Source: an uncultured Prevotellaceae bacterium (GTDB lineage: Bacteria > Bacteroidota > Bacteroidia > Bacteroidales > Muribaculaceae). Taken from it: a DNA stretch of 64,000 nt. A program made the position numbers and the translations under genes. The notes below the pieces were generated by a model, which did not search any database, was not told where the DNA came from, and saw only the letters and a list, made by a program, of their open reading frames with translations. The stretch covers positions 1 to 64,000 of the forward strand of contig ONRP01000005.1 of NCBI GenBank assembly GCA_900320245.1, read 5' to 3'. Positions 23,401 through 30,402 of the stretch are shown in pieces. Numbering within the stretch: the first letter of the stretch is position 1; every line of letters begins with the position of its first letter.

Positions 23401-24332
23401 CTGCTGGCAAGATCGACCAGAACGCCGACTTCCCCCGCATGTGGGGTGGTGGTGCCGGCCGTGGTACCGCTTCGAGCGACATCCTCGATCTGGGTAAGTT
23501 CAACTTCTATCCCCAGACCAAGTACTTGGTTAATATGTCCTACCTGCGCATGAAGAACATCACCGTGGGTTACACGCTGCCTCAGCACTTGACCCGCAAG
23601 GCGTTGATCGAGAAACTGCGCATCTACGCTTCGACCGACAACCTGTTCGACATCATCAACCACAACCACGGTACCGGTCTCGATCCCGAGATCAACACCG
23701 GTGTGGGTTCCTATGGTAACGCCGTTTGGGGTCGTACCGATCCTATCATGCGTACCTACAGTGTAGGTCTGCAACTGACCTTCGGCAGCAGCAACAAGAC
23801 TGCTGTAGCCGGTAATGTTGACAACAGCGCCCTGAACGCTCAGATCAATGACCTGCGCGCCCAGTTGGCCGATGCCGAGAACAACTACAATGCCCGCCTG
23901 GCCGACCTGCAGAACCAACTCAACGCAGCCAACAACCGCAATGCCCAGTTGCAGCGCGACCTGAACGACTGCCAGAAGAGCAAGGGCAACATGATTGACA
24001 AGTCGCTGCAGTACATGACCATCTTGGTTCACTTCCCCATCAACAAGACTGGCGTTACTGCCGACCAGCAGCCCAACGTAGAGCGCATCGCCGCTTACAT
24101 GAAGAGCCATCCCGAGGCTACCTGCACCATCAACGGTTATGCCTCCAAGGACGGTCCTGCCGCCCACAATATCGACCTCGCTAACGGCCGTGCCGCCAGC
24201 GTGAAGGATATGCTCGTCAAGAAGTATGGTATCGATGCCAAGCGCATCAACGCCCAGGGTCAGGGCATCAGCAACATGTTTGATGAACTGAGTTGGAATC
24301 GCGTTTCTATCTGCGAGATCATCGTGAAGTAA
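20496..24332 (+). CDS. SusC/RagA TonB-dependent transporter with C-terminal OmpA-like domain (operon 2)
   Basis: A 1278-residue paralogue of the protein at 16347-20132. Signal peptide to about 24; regulatory-like domain (about 37-108, GRVVDEQGEPVIGASIVEVG); TonB-box region LDEIVVVGYG (111-120); plug with SNPLYIVDGVPVES; barrel ending at VGLQLTFG; coiled coil (about 1107-1172, RAQLADAENNYNARLADLQ); OmpA-like domain (1173-1278). The terminal 106 residues align without gaps to those of SusC 1, about 85 identical, and the last 24 or so are the same, whereas the barrels clearly differ. Here the OmpA motif reads GYASKDG. The ATG at 20496 is preferred to GTG at 20490. Its partner SusD follows after 130 bases. 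Confidence 0.93.
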   Translation: MKRHLALLGALLLLCGTGYQAQAAPAPQVSANSATSIVTGRVVDEQGEPVIGASIVEVGTTRGTTTDVDGNFSFKASPNAKLQISYIGYKTQELRASNGMRVILAEDNAKLDEIVVVGYGTQRKANLTGAVSTVDVDKVLGSKSETDVRKSLQGTVPGLTILNANGDISADPSIVIRGIGTLSNSGVSNPLYIVDGVPVESLGDLNPADIENISVLKDAASTSIYGTRAAFGVVLITTRTAHVKDNVRVSYNNNFAWSQATTLPDYPNVPTQVAALNDVNHRMGVASELFGMYMDSEAFQNGINNWIKKHGDIKDKYRQMVYGDDYDENGYYANWDVPGIMFNNHAPSQSHTLSVTGNSGRINFYTSVGYNQKQSLMNFNPDKFRKYNVTANVSVRATDWLEVGTRIGYVDRTYETPYKRGAGTYQYLWRWGSFFGPYGYFIDPNDGKQYDARTMIGGRNTGGDCYYKMNNLSLGAFAKIDFGYGLSFNADYTFIQRNTRYKGIGLPSVVYNTWGLNPQGPVDITGSTFIETDRSNRYNHVANGYFDFHQSINDAHNFNLKLGANVDKYEYEYLYYERHGIQDLNMPELALTNEDYSYSHAHTHWGSAGFFGRINYDYKGIFLLELNGRYDGSSKFPKKDQWAFFPSASIGWRISEMKFWEPIKNTISNAKIRASYGVIGNQEIGSNMFLETMGKVTNGVNWIGNGNSKYDYFGAPKLVSESLTWEKIHTTNVGLDLAFFNGHLNVTADWYQRDTKDMLAPGKAMPSVLGASAAWENAGSMRTRGWELAVDYRNRLGNVDFYVTAIVNDYKTKVTTWDSNNMINTNYSGKEYGEIWGFETDRYFDFSDFNADGTYANGVASQTKLQSNGFVYGPGDIKFKDLNGDGVIDWGKGTPEDHGDLKRIGNFTPRYQYSLRLGAAWKGFDVDFYLQGVGKRDMWTQSAFVMPFMRGADAIYTNQTNYVTEADFAAGKIDQNADFPRMWGGGAGRGTASSDILDLGKFNFYPQTKYLVNMSYLRMKNITVGYTLPQHLTRKALIEKLRIYASTDNLFDIINHNHGTGLDPEINTGVGSYGNAVWGRTDPIMRTYSVGLQLTFGSSNKTAVAGNVDNSALNAQINDLRAQLADAENNYNARLADLQNQLNAANNRNAQLQRDLNDCQKSKGNMIDKSLQYMTILVHFPINKTGVTADQQPNVERIAAYMKSHPEATCTINGYASKDGPAAHNIDLANGRAASVKDMLVKKYGIDAKRINAQGQGISNMFDELSWNRVSICEIIVK

Positions 24333-24462
24333 TAATTAATTGAGTTTTAAGTTGTAAGTTTTAAGTTGTAAGTAATATTACCTGATGACAACTCATTTCT
24401 AGGCGATACAAACCATACTTAAAACTAAAGACTAAAGACTAAAAACTAAAACAGATATAATT
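24333..24462 (+). other. susC-susD spacer, copy in operon 2
   Basis: Matches 16224-16346 on the opposite strand in ordered blocks, including AGTAATATTACCT and GCGATACAAACCATACTTAA. Ends in CTAAARA heptamers next to the susD start. Confidence 0.8.
24421..24448. repeat. Heptamer tandem repeat before susD 2
   Basis: AAAACTA, AAGACTA, AAGACTA, AAAACTA: four 7-base units ending 14 bases before the ATG, the same position as the repeat before susD 1. Confidence 0.8.
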
Positions 24463-26184
24463 ATGAAACTTTTCAAATCAATTATACTGGCTGGTCTGGG
24501 TGTTTTCATGCTCTCGTTGGTTTCGTGCTCTGATATCCTCGACACTGAACCCTATGATCAGTTTACCAAGGACAACTATTTTACCAGTGAGACCAACGTC
24601 CAGTTGTTCGCCAACTATTTCTATAACACGTTTACGGGTTATGGCAGCGGCAGCGGTGACTACTACTTCAACACGCTGAACGACGACCAGGCCTCGACTG
24701 GTATCACCAAGTGGACCTATATGAACGTTCCCGGTAGCGCCGGCGCCTGGAATACTCCCTACGTGGAAATCCGTCGTGCCAACACCCTGATTGCTGCTAT
24801 CCCCACTATCGATGCAATGAGCGATGCCAAGAAGGCCAACTGGCTGGGTATCGGCCGCCTGTACCGCGCATGGCAGCACTACAAACTCGTTCGCGCCTAT
24901 GGCGACTGCTACTGGGTAGACAAGGAACTCGATCCCAATGACACCGAGATCCTGTACGGTCCCCGTCAGCCCCGCAACGACGTGATGGACAAGGTGCTCG
25001 AGGACCTGAACTTCGCTTGCACCAACATCACCGACAACGACAACTCGCGCACCGCTTTCAACAAGTGGGTTGCCCTGGCCATGAAGGCTGAGGTTTGCCT
25101 CTATGAGGGTGACTACAGCAAGTATGTGACCAAGAACAACGAGCGCGCCAACCGTTACCTCGCTGAGGCCAAGAACGCTTGTGAGCAGATCATGAATTCG
25201 GGCAAATTCAGCCTGAACAGCAACTACCAGGCTAACTTCAACTCGCTTGACCTGGCCGGTAACAACGAGATGATCATGTACAAGAAGTACATCCAGAGCA
25301 CCTTTGCCCACGGTACTATCGACTACACCTGCGGTTCTACCCAGGTTAACGGTATGACCAAGGATGCCTTCGACAGTTACCTGTTCCGTGATGGTAAGCC
25401 CCTGGCTACCACTGGTCTGGACAAGACTGACCATGGTACCGTTGTTGTCCTCGACGACAACTCGGGTCTGGGCGAGGCTCCCCACATCGACATCAGCAAC
25501 GTGCTGGCCAACCGTGACCCGCGTCTGAGCGCTCAGGTAGACAAGATCCTCCAATTCCCCGGTTGTGGTTACGCCCGCTTCGGCGGTGCCCAGTCCACCG
25601 CTTCGACGGGCTATGGCGTATACTTGTTCGATACCAACCTGATCGACAACACCAACCGTCAGAGCACCTATGGTAACTGGACCGACGCTCCCATCTTCTG
25701 GTATGCCGAGATCCTGCTGAACTATGCCGAGGCTTGCGCCGAGATGGGTAACATCACCCAGAACGACCTTGACAAGTCGATCAACCTGCTGCGCGACCGC
25801 GTTGGCATGCCCCACCTGCTGACCAGCGTTGAGGCCGATCCCGCCAACAACATGGGCGTGAGCAACATTATCTGGGAGGTTCGCCGCGAGCGCCGCGTCG
25901 AGATGATGTACTGCATGAACGACCGTTACTACTCACTGCTCCGCTGGAACCAACTCTCGCTGCTCGACACCGACAACAATCCCAACCTGTGCCGTGGTGC
26001 CTACGTTGCTGGATATGAGGCTGGTAACATCAGTTACAGCGAAATCGATGTTGACCCCGACGGTTACATCAACTGCTCCAACAACGGTGCTCCCCGCAAG
26101 TGGGATCCCAAGTACAACCTGTTCCCCATTCCTGACGATCAGCGCAACCTGAATCCTCAGATTGGCCAGAACCCCGGTTGGTAA
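24463..26184 (+). CDS. SusD/RagB-like surface lipoprotein (operon 2)
   Basis: A 573-residue outer-membrane lipoprotein, lipobox LSLVSC with Cys22 followed by Ser-Asp. Classic RagB/SusD order: SusD-like N-terminal part with LDTEPYDQFTKDNYF, TPR-type helices (RLYRAWQHYKLVRAYGDCYW), and the C-terminal RagB part (EILLNYAEACAEMG, IIWEVRRERRVEMMY, DPKYNLFPIPDDQR). Although its signal peptide and upstream DNA resemble those of SusD 1, the mature proteins are of different SusD subtypes, so the two operons probably bind different ligands. Followed by paired REP-like hairpins and a terminator. Confidence 0.95.
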   Translation: MKLFKSIILAGLGVFMLSLVSCSDILDTEPYDQFTKDNYFTSETNVQLFANYFYNTFTGYGSGSGDYYFNTLNDDQASTGITKWTYMNVPGSAGAWNTPYVEIRRANTLIAAIPTIDAMSDAKKANWLGIGRLYRAWQHYKLVRAYGDCYWVDKELDPNDTEILYGPRQPRNDVMDKVLEDLNFACTNITDNDNSRTAFNKWVALAMKAEVCLYEGDYSKYVTKNNERANRYLAEAKNACEQIMNSGKFSLNSNYQANFNSLDLAGNNEMIMYKKYIQSTFAHGTIDYTCGSTQVNGMTKDAFDSYLFRDGKPLATTGLDKTDHGTVVVLDDNSGLGEAPHIDISNVLANRDPRLSAQVDKILQFPGCGYARFGGAQSTASTGYGVYLFDTNLIDNTNRQSTYGNWTDAPIFWYAEILLNYAEACAEMGNITQNDLDKSINLLRDRVGMPHLLTSVEADPANNMGVSNIIWEVRRERRVEMMYCMNDRYYSLLRWNQLSLLDTDNNPNLCRGAYVAGYEAGNISYSEIDVDPDGYINCSNNGAPRKWDPKYNLFPIPDDQRNLNPQIGQNPGW

Positions 26185-26191
26185 AATTCTA

Positions 26192-26227
26192 TTCACTTGT
26201 GTCAAGCGCTCGCTTGACACAAGTGAA
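26192..26227. repeat. REP-like perfect palindrome, first of a pair
   Basis: TTCACTTGTGTCAAGC, loop GCTC, GCTTGACACAAGTGAA: sixteen pairs without mismatch. No T tract. The outer bases and the following GTGAAGTTTAGAG recur in the second unit at 26270-26303. Confidence 0.75.
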
Positions 26228-26228
26228 G

Positions 26229-26256
26229 TTTAGAGTTTAGGGTTTAGAGTTTAGAG
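26229..26256. repeat. Heptamer tandem repeat
   Basis: TTTAGAG, TTTAGGG, TTTAGAG, TTTAGAG, between the two REP-like palindromes. Confidence 0.75.
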
Positions 26257-26269
26257 AACTCTACGATAG

Positions 26270-26303
26270 TCACGGGCGCCAAGCGATTGCTTGACGCCCG
26301 TGA
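26270..26303. repeat. REP-like palindrome, second of a pair
   Basis: TCACGGGCGCCAAGC, loop GATT, GCTTGACGCCCGTGA: fifteen pairs with one mismatch. The tip (CAAGC/GCTTG) and the tail GTGAAGTTTAGAG are shared with the unit at 26192-26227, but the middle of the stem differs by compensated changes. Confidence 0.75.
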
Positions 26304-26364
26304 AGTTTAGAGGTTGGTGGTTAAAGTTTAAAGACCCATGGCAAGCCTCAAGATTGCCACAAAC

Positions 26365-26413
26365 AAAAGGCTGCCGCCGCGTCCTTAGTAGGGGTGCGGC
26401 GGCAGTTCCTTTA
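26365..26413. terminator. Terminator between convergent susD 2 and the MBL-fold gene
   Basis: CTGCCGCCGC pairs with GCGGCGGCAG (26371-26380 with 26395-26404), with AAAAGG before and TTCCTTT after. Confidence 0.7.
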
Positions 26414-26414
26414 T

Positions 26415-26450
26415 TCTAGAGTGACTAGATAATCTAGACTATCTAGAGAT
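26415..26450. repeat. Nonamer tandem repeat, TCTAGANNN type
   Basis: TCTAGAGTG, ACTAGATAA, TCTAGACTA, TCTAGAGAT: four 9-base units, ending 3 bases from the stop codon of the MBL-fold gene. Same family as 30288-30332. Confidence 0.75.
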
Positions 26451-26453
26451 GAT

Positions 26454-27215
26454 TTACTGGTAGTCGCGGATGCGCACGTCGATGTTAGTGCCCTCGAGCA
26501 ACTTCACTACCTGCTGGATGTCGGTCTCGCCGTAGTGGTAGGGGAAGAGCACGGTGGGCTGGATCATCGTGGCGGCATGGGCGCACTGCTCGGGCGTCAT
26601 CGTGTAGGGCAGGTTGCAGGGCAGGAAGGCCACGTCGATGTCCTTAATGTCGGCCATCTCGGGGATATCCTCGGTGTCGCCGGCGATGTAGATGCGCATG
26701 CCCTCGATGGTCACCACGAAACCGTTGTCACGGCCCTTGGGGTGGAACTTCAGTTTATCGGGCGAGTTATTGTAGGCGGGCACGGCATCCACGGTCCACC
26801 CCTCGGCCAGGGTGCGGCTGTCACCGTTGGCCATCACGTCGCCCTTGCCGCCCAAAATTTCGTGGCAGCGGGCATTGGTGATGAGCACGGTTCCCTGCTT
26901 GCTCAACTGGCTGATAGCCACCGAATCCAGGTGGTCGAAGTGCTCATGTGTCACCAGGATGTAGTCGGCCTGGGGCAGGGTAGTGTAGTCGGTAACGGGC
27001 TTCACCGCCGTGGTCACGGGGTCGACATAGATCCACTTGTCGCCCACCTGCATGCGCACGCTGCCGTGCTTGATGCAATACATCTTCACCGTGGTGCCGC
27101 TCTGGGTCTTGAACATGTCGCAACCGGGCTCCACATCGTTGTTACTCTCGTGCGCCGTGCACCCGCACATGGCGCCAATAATCATCATTGCCATAACTAA
27201 AAGTTTTGTTTTCAT
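26454..27215 (-). CDS. Metallo-beta-lactamase-fold lipoprotein, UPF0173/UlaG-like
   Basis: A 253-residue probable lipoprotein: a short hydrophobic signal with cysteines at about 17 and 19 near GAMCGC. The metal motif THEHFDHLD is at about 89-97; further ligands appear in IAGDTED and in the late FPYHYGET. The architecture (WIYVDPVT early, then THEHFDH) matches the broad UPF0173/UlaG-like hydrolase group; the substrate is unknown. A reading frame open up to 27356 is rejected because the extra 47 residues lack character and the lipoprotein start fits better. Faces susD 2 convergently; no operon partner. Confidence 0.8.
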   Translation of the reverse strand: MKTKLLVMAMMIIGAMCGCTAHESNNDVEPGCDMFKTQSGTTVKMYCIKHGSVRMQVGDKWIYVDPVTTAVKPVTDYTTLPQADYILVTHEHFDHLDSVAISQLSKQGTVLITNARCHEILGGKGDVMANGDSRTLAEGWTVDAVPAYNNSPDKLKFHPKGRDNGFVVTIEGMRIYIAGDTEDIPEMADIKDIDVAFLPCNLPYTMTPEQCAHAATMIQPTVLFPYHYGETDIQQVVKLLEGTNIDVRIRDYQ

Positions 27216-27425
27216 TGCTTGCTGAATTATCATATTTCGGGACGATAAAGGTACGCCAATAATCGGTATCACCCGCCTTTTTTGCCAAAAAAAAGCCGAT
27301 TTCATCGAATTTTTCACCCAAAACCGATACAGCGCCACCAGAGCGGGTCGCACCAATCAGCAGGCCCTGAGAAACGGTAAAATCACATTCTTGTCAAAAA
27401 ACTACCGGATTTTATGATTTTTTTG

Positions 27426-27433
27426 TACCTTTG
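27426..27433 (+). promoter_or_regulatory. -7 promoter box before the uridine-kinase-like gene
   Basis: TACCTTTG fits TAnnTTTG; no TTTG at 19-21 bases upstream. Predicted start near 27440, 15 nt before the ATG. Confidence 0.5.
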
Positions 27434-27454
27434 CGCCTATAATTTTCAGCGACT

Positions 27455-29140
27455 ATGAAAAGGAACGATGAACTCAAGGTATTCTGCAAGAACACCAACG
27501 AGTACATAGACATCGATGGCGGTGAAACGCTATTCGAACTCTATGACACCATCAAGGGCCGCTTGGGCCTGAAGGGTGAAGCGGTCTGTGTGCTGGTAAA
27601 CAATAAAGTAGAAGACCTGCACTACCCGGTATTTTCACCCAAACACATCGAGTTCATCGACATCACCAGCAATGCCGGTTATCGCGCGCTGACGCGGTCG
27701 TTGTGCATGGTGCTGTACAAAGCCCTGAACGACCTGTATCCCGGCAAGCGCCTGTGCATCCAGCACAGCATCAGCAACGGACATTATTGCCAGATCAAGC
27801 ATGAGGTGGAATTCCTCACGCCCGAAATCATCGCACAACTCAAGCAGCGCATGGAAGAAATCATCGCTGCCGATATCCCGTTTGTGCGCCGCGAGCGCCT
27901 GACGACCGACGTCATCGAGATGTTCCGCAAACAGGGCCTGAAGGACAAGGTGCGGCTGCTGGAAGGCATCAACCAACTGTACACGATTTACTACAAACTG
28001 GGCGATATCATCGACAGTTTCTACGGGCCGCTGGTGGCTTCGACAGGCATGCTCAAGGTGTTTGACCTGGTACCCTACGAGCGGGGAATGCTCCTGCTGG
28101 GTCCTGACCGCACGCAACTGGACAAAGTAGTGGATTGGGAACCTCAACCCAAACTGTTCCAAGCGTTTACCGACTACATCAACTTCAACAAAATCATCCG
28201 TCTGGGCGACGTGGGCGAACTCAACCGCGCCATCAAAGCCGGCTATGCCCCGCTGCTGATCAACGTCGTTGAAGCGTTGCACAACAAGCATTTCATCCAG
28301 ATTGCCGATGAAATCACCCGCCGTTACCACGAGGGTGGGGCGCGTGTCGTGCTCATTGCAGGCCCGTCATCGAGCGGCAAGACCACGTCGTCGAAGCGCC
28401 TGGCCATCCAACTGCTGACCAACTGCATCGTGCCCAAGGTCGTCGAACTCGACAACTACTTCGTGAACCGCGACCGCACGCCGCGCGACGAAACCGGCGA
28501 CTATGACTACGAGTCACTCTACTCGCTTGACCTGGAGCAATTTAATAAGGACGTTACCGACCTGCTCGCCGGCAAGGAAGTGGCGATGCCGACCTACAAC
28601 TTCAAGAAGGGCGAGCGTGAATATCTGGGTAATACGCTGAAACTCGAGGACGGCGACATCCTGCTCATGGAGGGCATCCACGGGCTGAATCCCGAACTGA
28701 CGCGCCAGATTCCCAATGAGCAGAAATTCCGCGTGTTTGTGTCGGCCCTGACCACGCTCAACATCGATGACCACAACTGGATCGGCACCTATGACAACCG
28801 CCTGCTGCGCCGCATCATCCGCGACCACCAGTACCGCGGCAGCAACGCTCAGCAGACCATCCAGCGCTGGGCCAGCGTGCGCCGCGGCGAGGACAAATGG
28901 ATCATGCCCTTCCACGAGAATGCCGATGCCATGTTCAACTCATCGCTGCTCTTTGAACTGGCGGCAATGAAAAACTATGCGCTGCCGGTCCTGCAGCAGG
29001 TTCCCAGCAGCGCGCCCGAATATGCTGTGGCAACTCGACTGATAAAATTCTTGAGTTACTTCGAGCCTCTGGATGTGAAAGACATCCCCAGCACGAGCCT
29101 GCTGCGCGAATTCCTGGGAGGCAGCAGTTTTCACTACTAA
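27455..29140 (+). CDS. Uridine-kinase-like nucleoside kinase with TGS/ThrRS-like N-terminus
   Basis: A 561-residue cytoplasmic protein. The N-terminal about 75 residues look like a TGS-type ubiquitin fold, and residues about 75-260 resemble the editing-like region of threonyl-tRNA synthetases (SISNGHYCQI). The kinase domain begins near 296 with P-loop GPSSSGKTTS (303-312), then ELDNYFVNRDRTPRDETGDYDYESLYSLD and LLMEGIHGLNP, typical of uridine kinase/phosphoribulokinase proteins. It probably phosphorylates a nucleoside with ATP/GTP; the exact substrate is unproven. A shorter paralogue lacking the N-terminal part follows at 29223-30257. Confidence 0.87.
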   Translation: MKRNDELKVFCKNTNEYIDIDGGETLFELYDTIKGRLGLKGEAVCVLVNNKVEDLHYPVFSPKHIEFIDITSNAGYRALTRSLCMVLYKALNDLYPGKRLCIQHSISNGHYCQIKHEVEFLTPEIIAQLKQRMEEIIAADIPFVRRERLTTDVIEMFRKQGLKDKVRLLEGINQLYTIYYKLGDIIDSFYGPLVASTGMLKVFDLVPYERGMLLLGPDRTQLDKVVDWEPQPKLFQAFTDYINFNKIIRLGDVGELNRAIKAGYAPLLINVVEALHNKHFIQIADEITRRYHEGGARVVLIAGPSSSGKTTSSKRLAIQLLTNCIVPKVVELDNYFVNRDRTPRDETGDYDYESLYSLDLEQFNKDVTDLLAGKEVAMPTYNFKKGEREYLGNTLKLEDGDILLMEGIHGLNPELTRQIPNEQKFRVFVSALTTLNIDDHNWIGTYDNRLLRRIIRDHQYRGSNAQQTIQRWASVRRGEDKWIMPFHENADAMFNSSLLFELAAMKNYALPVLQQVPSSAPEYAVATRLIKFLSYFEPLDVKDIPSTSLLREFLGGSSFHY

Positions 29141-29149
29141 CGAATCAAC

Positions 29150-29180
29150 TGGGCCCTATTGCGGTGTGCAATAGGGCCCA
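29150..29180 (+). terminator. Terminator between the two kinase-like genes
   Basis: TGGGCCCTATTGC, loop GGTGT, GCAATAGGGCCCA: thirteen perfect pairs, followed by ATTCTTTAT. The T tract is short. Confidence 0.65.
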
Positions 29181-29222
29181 ATTCTTTATAGCAAATTACT
29201 CATATACAATACATCAGACACA

Positions 29223-30257
29223 ATGACTAACATCTTAGCAAATGGGGAACAACAGGGCGACAAACACATGTCGCTCGAGGAGTTCTGTGGCAACATCAGG
29301 CGCTTAGAGTCCCAAGGACGCAACGGCATCGCCTTGTTCAACGAGGTGATTTCTAAGGGTATGGCTCCCGACCTCATCGCCGAGGATGAGGTGCAGCACA
29401 GCCGCCGCCTGGAGCGCATCACCACCGAGATTACCCGTCGCTTCCGCCAGGAGGGAATGCGCGTGGTGCTCGTTGCCGGCCCGTCGTGCTCAGGCAAGAC
29501 GACCACGTCGAGGTTCCTCAACCACATGCTGCGCGACAACGGCATCCAGCCCTGTGTCGTCTCGCTCGACAACTACTTCCTGAACTTGGACCAACGCCCC
29601 CTTGACCCCAATGGCAATATCGACTATGAGTCCTTCTATGGCTTGGATGTAAAGCAGTTGGGACGCGATGTGGCCAGCCTGCTGGCCGGCGACCAGGTGT
29701 CGATGCCCACCTATGACTACGTCAAGGGCGAGCGCGCCTATCGCGGCAACACCCTCAAACTCGACAGCAACAGCCTGCTCTTTCTGGAAGGCCTGCATGC
29801 GCTGAACCCGCTGCTGGTGCCCGATATCGATGAGAACGTGAAATTCAGGCTGTTTGTCACCGCCCAAGCCACCATCTACTATGGCGAGAAAGCCGGACTT
29901 GAAGAGCACGACAACCGCCTGCTGCGCCGCATCTACCGCGACTATAACAGCCGCGGCGCCAGCGCGTTGCAGACGCTGCAGTGGTGGCCCGGCGTGCTGC
30001 GAGGCGAGAACCTGTGGATTCTGCCGTTTGCCAGCCATGCCGATGCGTGGTTCAACACGTCGATGGTGTTTGAGTTCTCAGCCATCAAGTCGCGCGTGGC
30101 GCAGTTGCTGCAGGAAGTGCCTGAGAGTGAGCCGGTAGAGTACAAGATAGCGCAAAGGCTCACCTGCGTGCTCGACCGCATCGCCCCGCTCACCCAGGAA
30201 GACTTTGCCGCTATCGCCCCCAAGCGGCGCTTCTTGCTGAGCAACGATGGAAAATAG
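29223..30257 (+). CDS. Short uridine-kinase-like paralogue
   Basis: A 344-residue protein aligning with the kinase half of its upstream neighbour: P-loop GPSCSGKTTT (86-95), SLDNYFLNLDQRPLDPNGNIDYESFYGLD, FLEGLHALNP, and ENLWILPFASHADAWFNTSMVFE against EDKWIMPFHENADAMFNSSLLFE. It has only a short N-terminal extension (1-75) in place of the TGS/ThrRS-like part. The two genes are separated by 82 bases containing a terminator, and likely arose by duplication. Both keep the key kinase motifs, so neither looks inactive. Whether the substrates differ is unknown. Confidence 0.82.
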   Translation: MTNILANGEQQGDKHMSLEEFCGNIRRLESQGRNGIALFNEVISKGMAPDLIAEDEVQHSRRLERITTEITRRFRQEGMRVVLVAGPSCSGKTTTSRFLNHMLRDNGIQPCVVSLDNYFLNLDQRPLDPNGNIDYESFYGLDVKQLGRDVASLLAGDQVSMPTYDYVKGERAYRGNTLKLDSNSLLFLEGLHALNPLLVPDIDENVKFRLFVTAQATIYYGEKAGLEEHDNRLLRRIYRDYNSRGASALQTLQWWPGVLRGENLWILPFASHADAWFNTSMVFEFSAIKSRVAQLLQEVPESEPVEYKIAQRLTCVLDRIAPLTQEDFAAIAPKRRFLLSNDGK

Positions 30258-30287
30258 AAGATAAACGGCTGGATACCAGCCATCTTA

Positions 30288-30332
30288 TCTAGAACTTCTA
30301 GAGAATCTAGAGCATCTAGAATATCTAGATAA
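30288..30332. repeat. Nonamer tandem repeat, TCTAGANNN x5
   Basis: Five 9-base units, each TCTAGA plus three variable bases (ACT, GAA, GCA, ATA, TAA). Intergenic, just before the terminator at 30346-30377. Confidence 0.85.
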
Positions 30333-30345
30333 CCAGATTACGGAT

Positions 30346-30377
30346 AACAAAAAAGTGGCTCGCGCCACTTTTTTGTT
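30346..30377. terminator. Bidirectional terminator between the kinase-like gene and obgE
   Basis: AACAAAAAAGTGGC, loop TCGC, GCCACTTTTTTGTT: fourteen perfect pairs with built-in T tracts on both strands. The two genes converge on it. Confidence 0.9.
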
Positions 30378-30402
30378 ACTGGATAATAAGCAGTCACCCT
30401 TG

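Noticed and set aside
22794..24167. 457-codon frame antisense to susC 2
   Set aside because: Low-complexity Val/Gly-rich shadow of the SusC reading frame; no start signals or domain.
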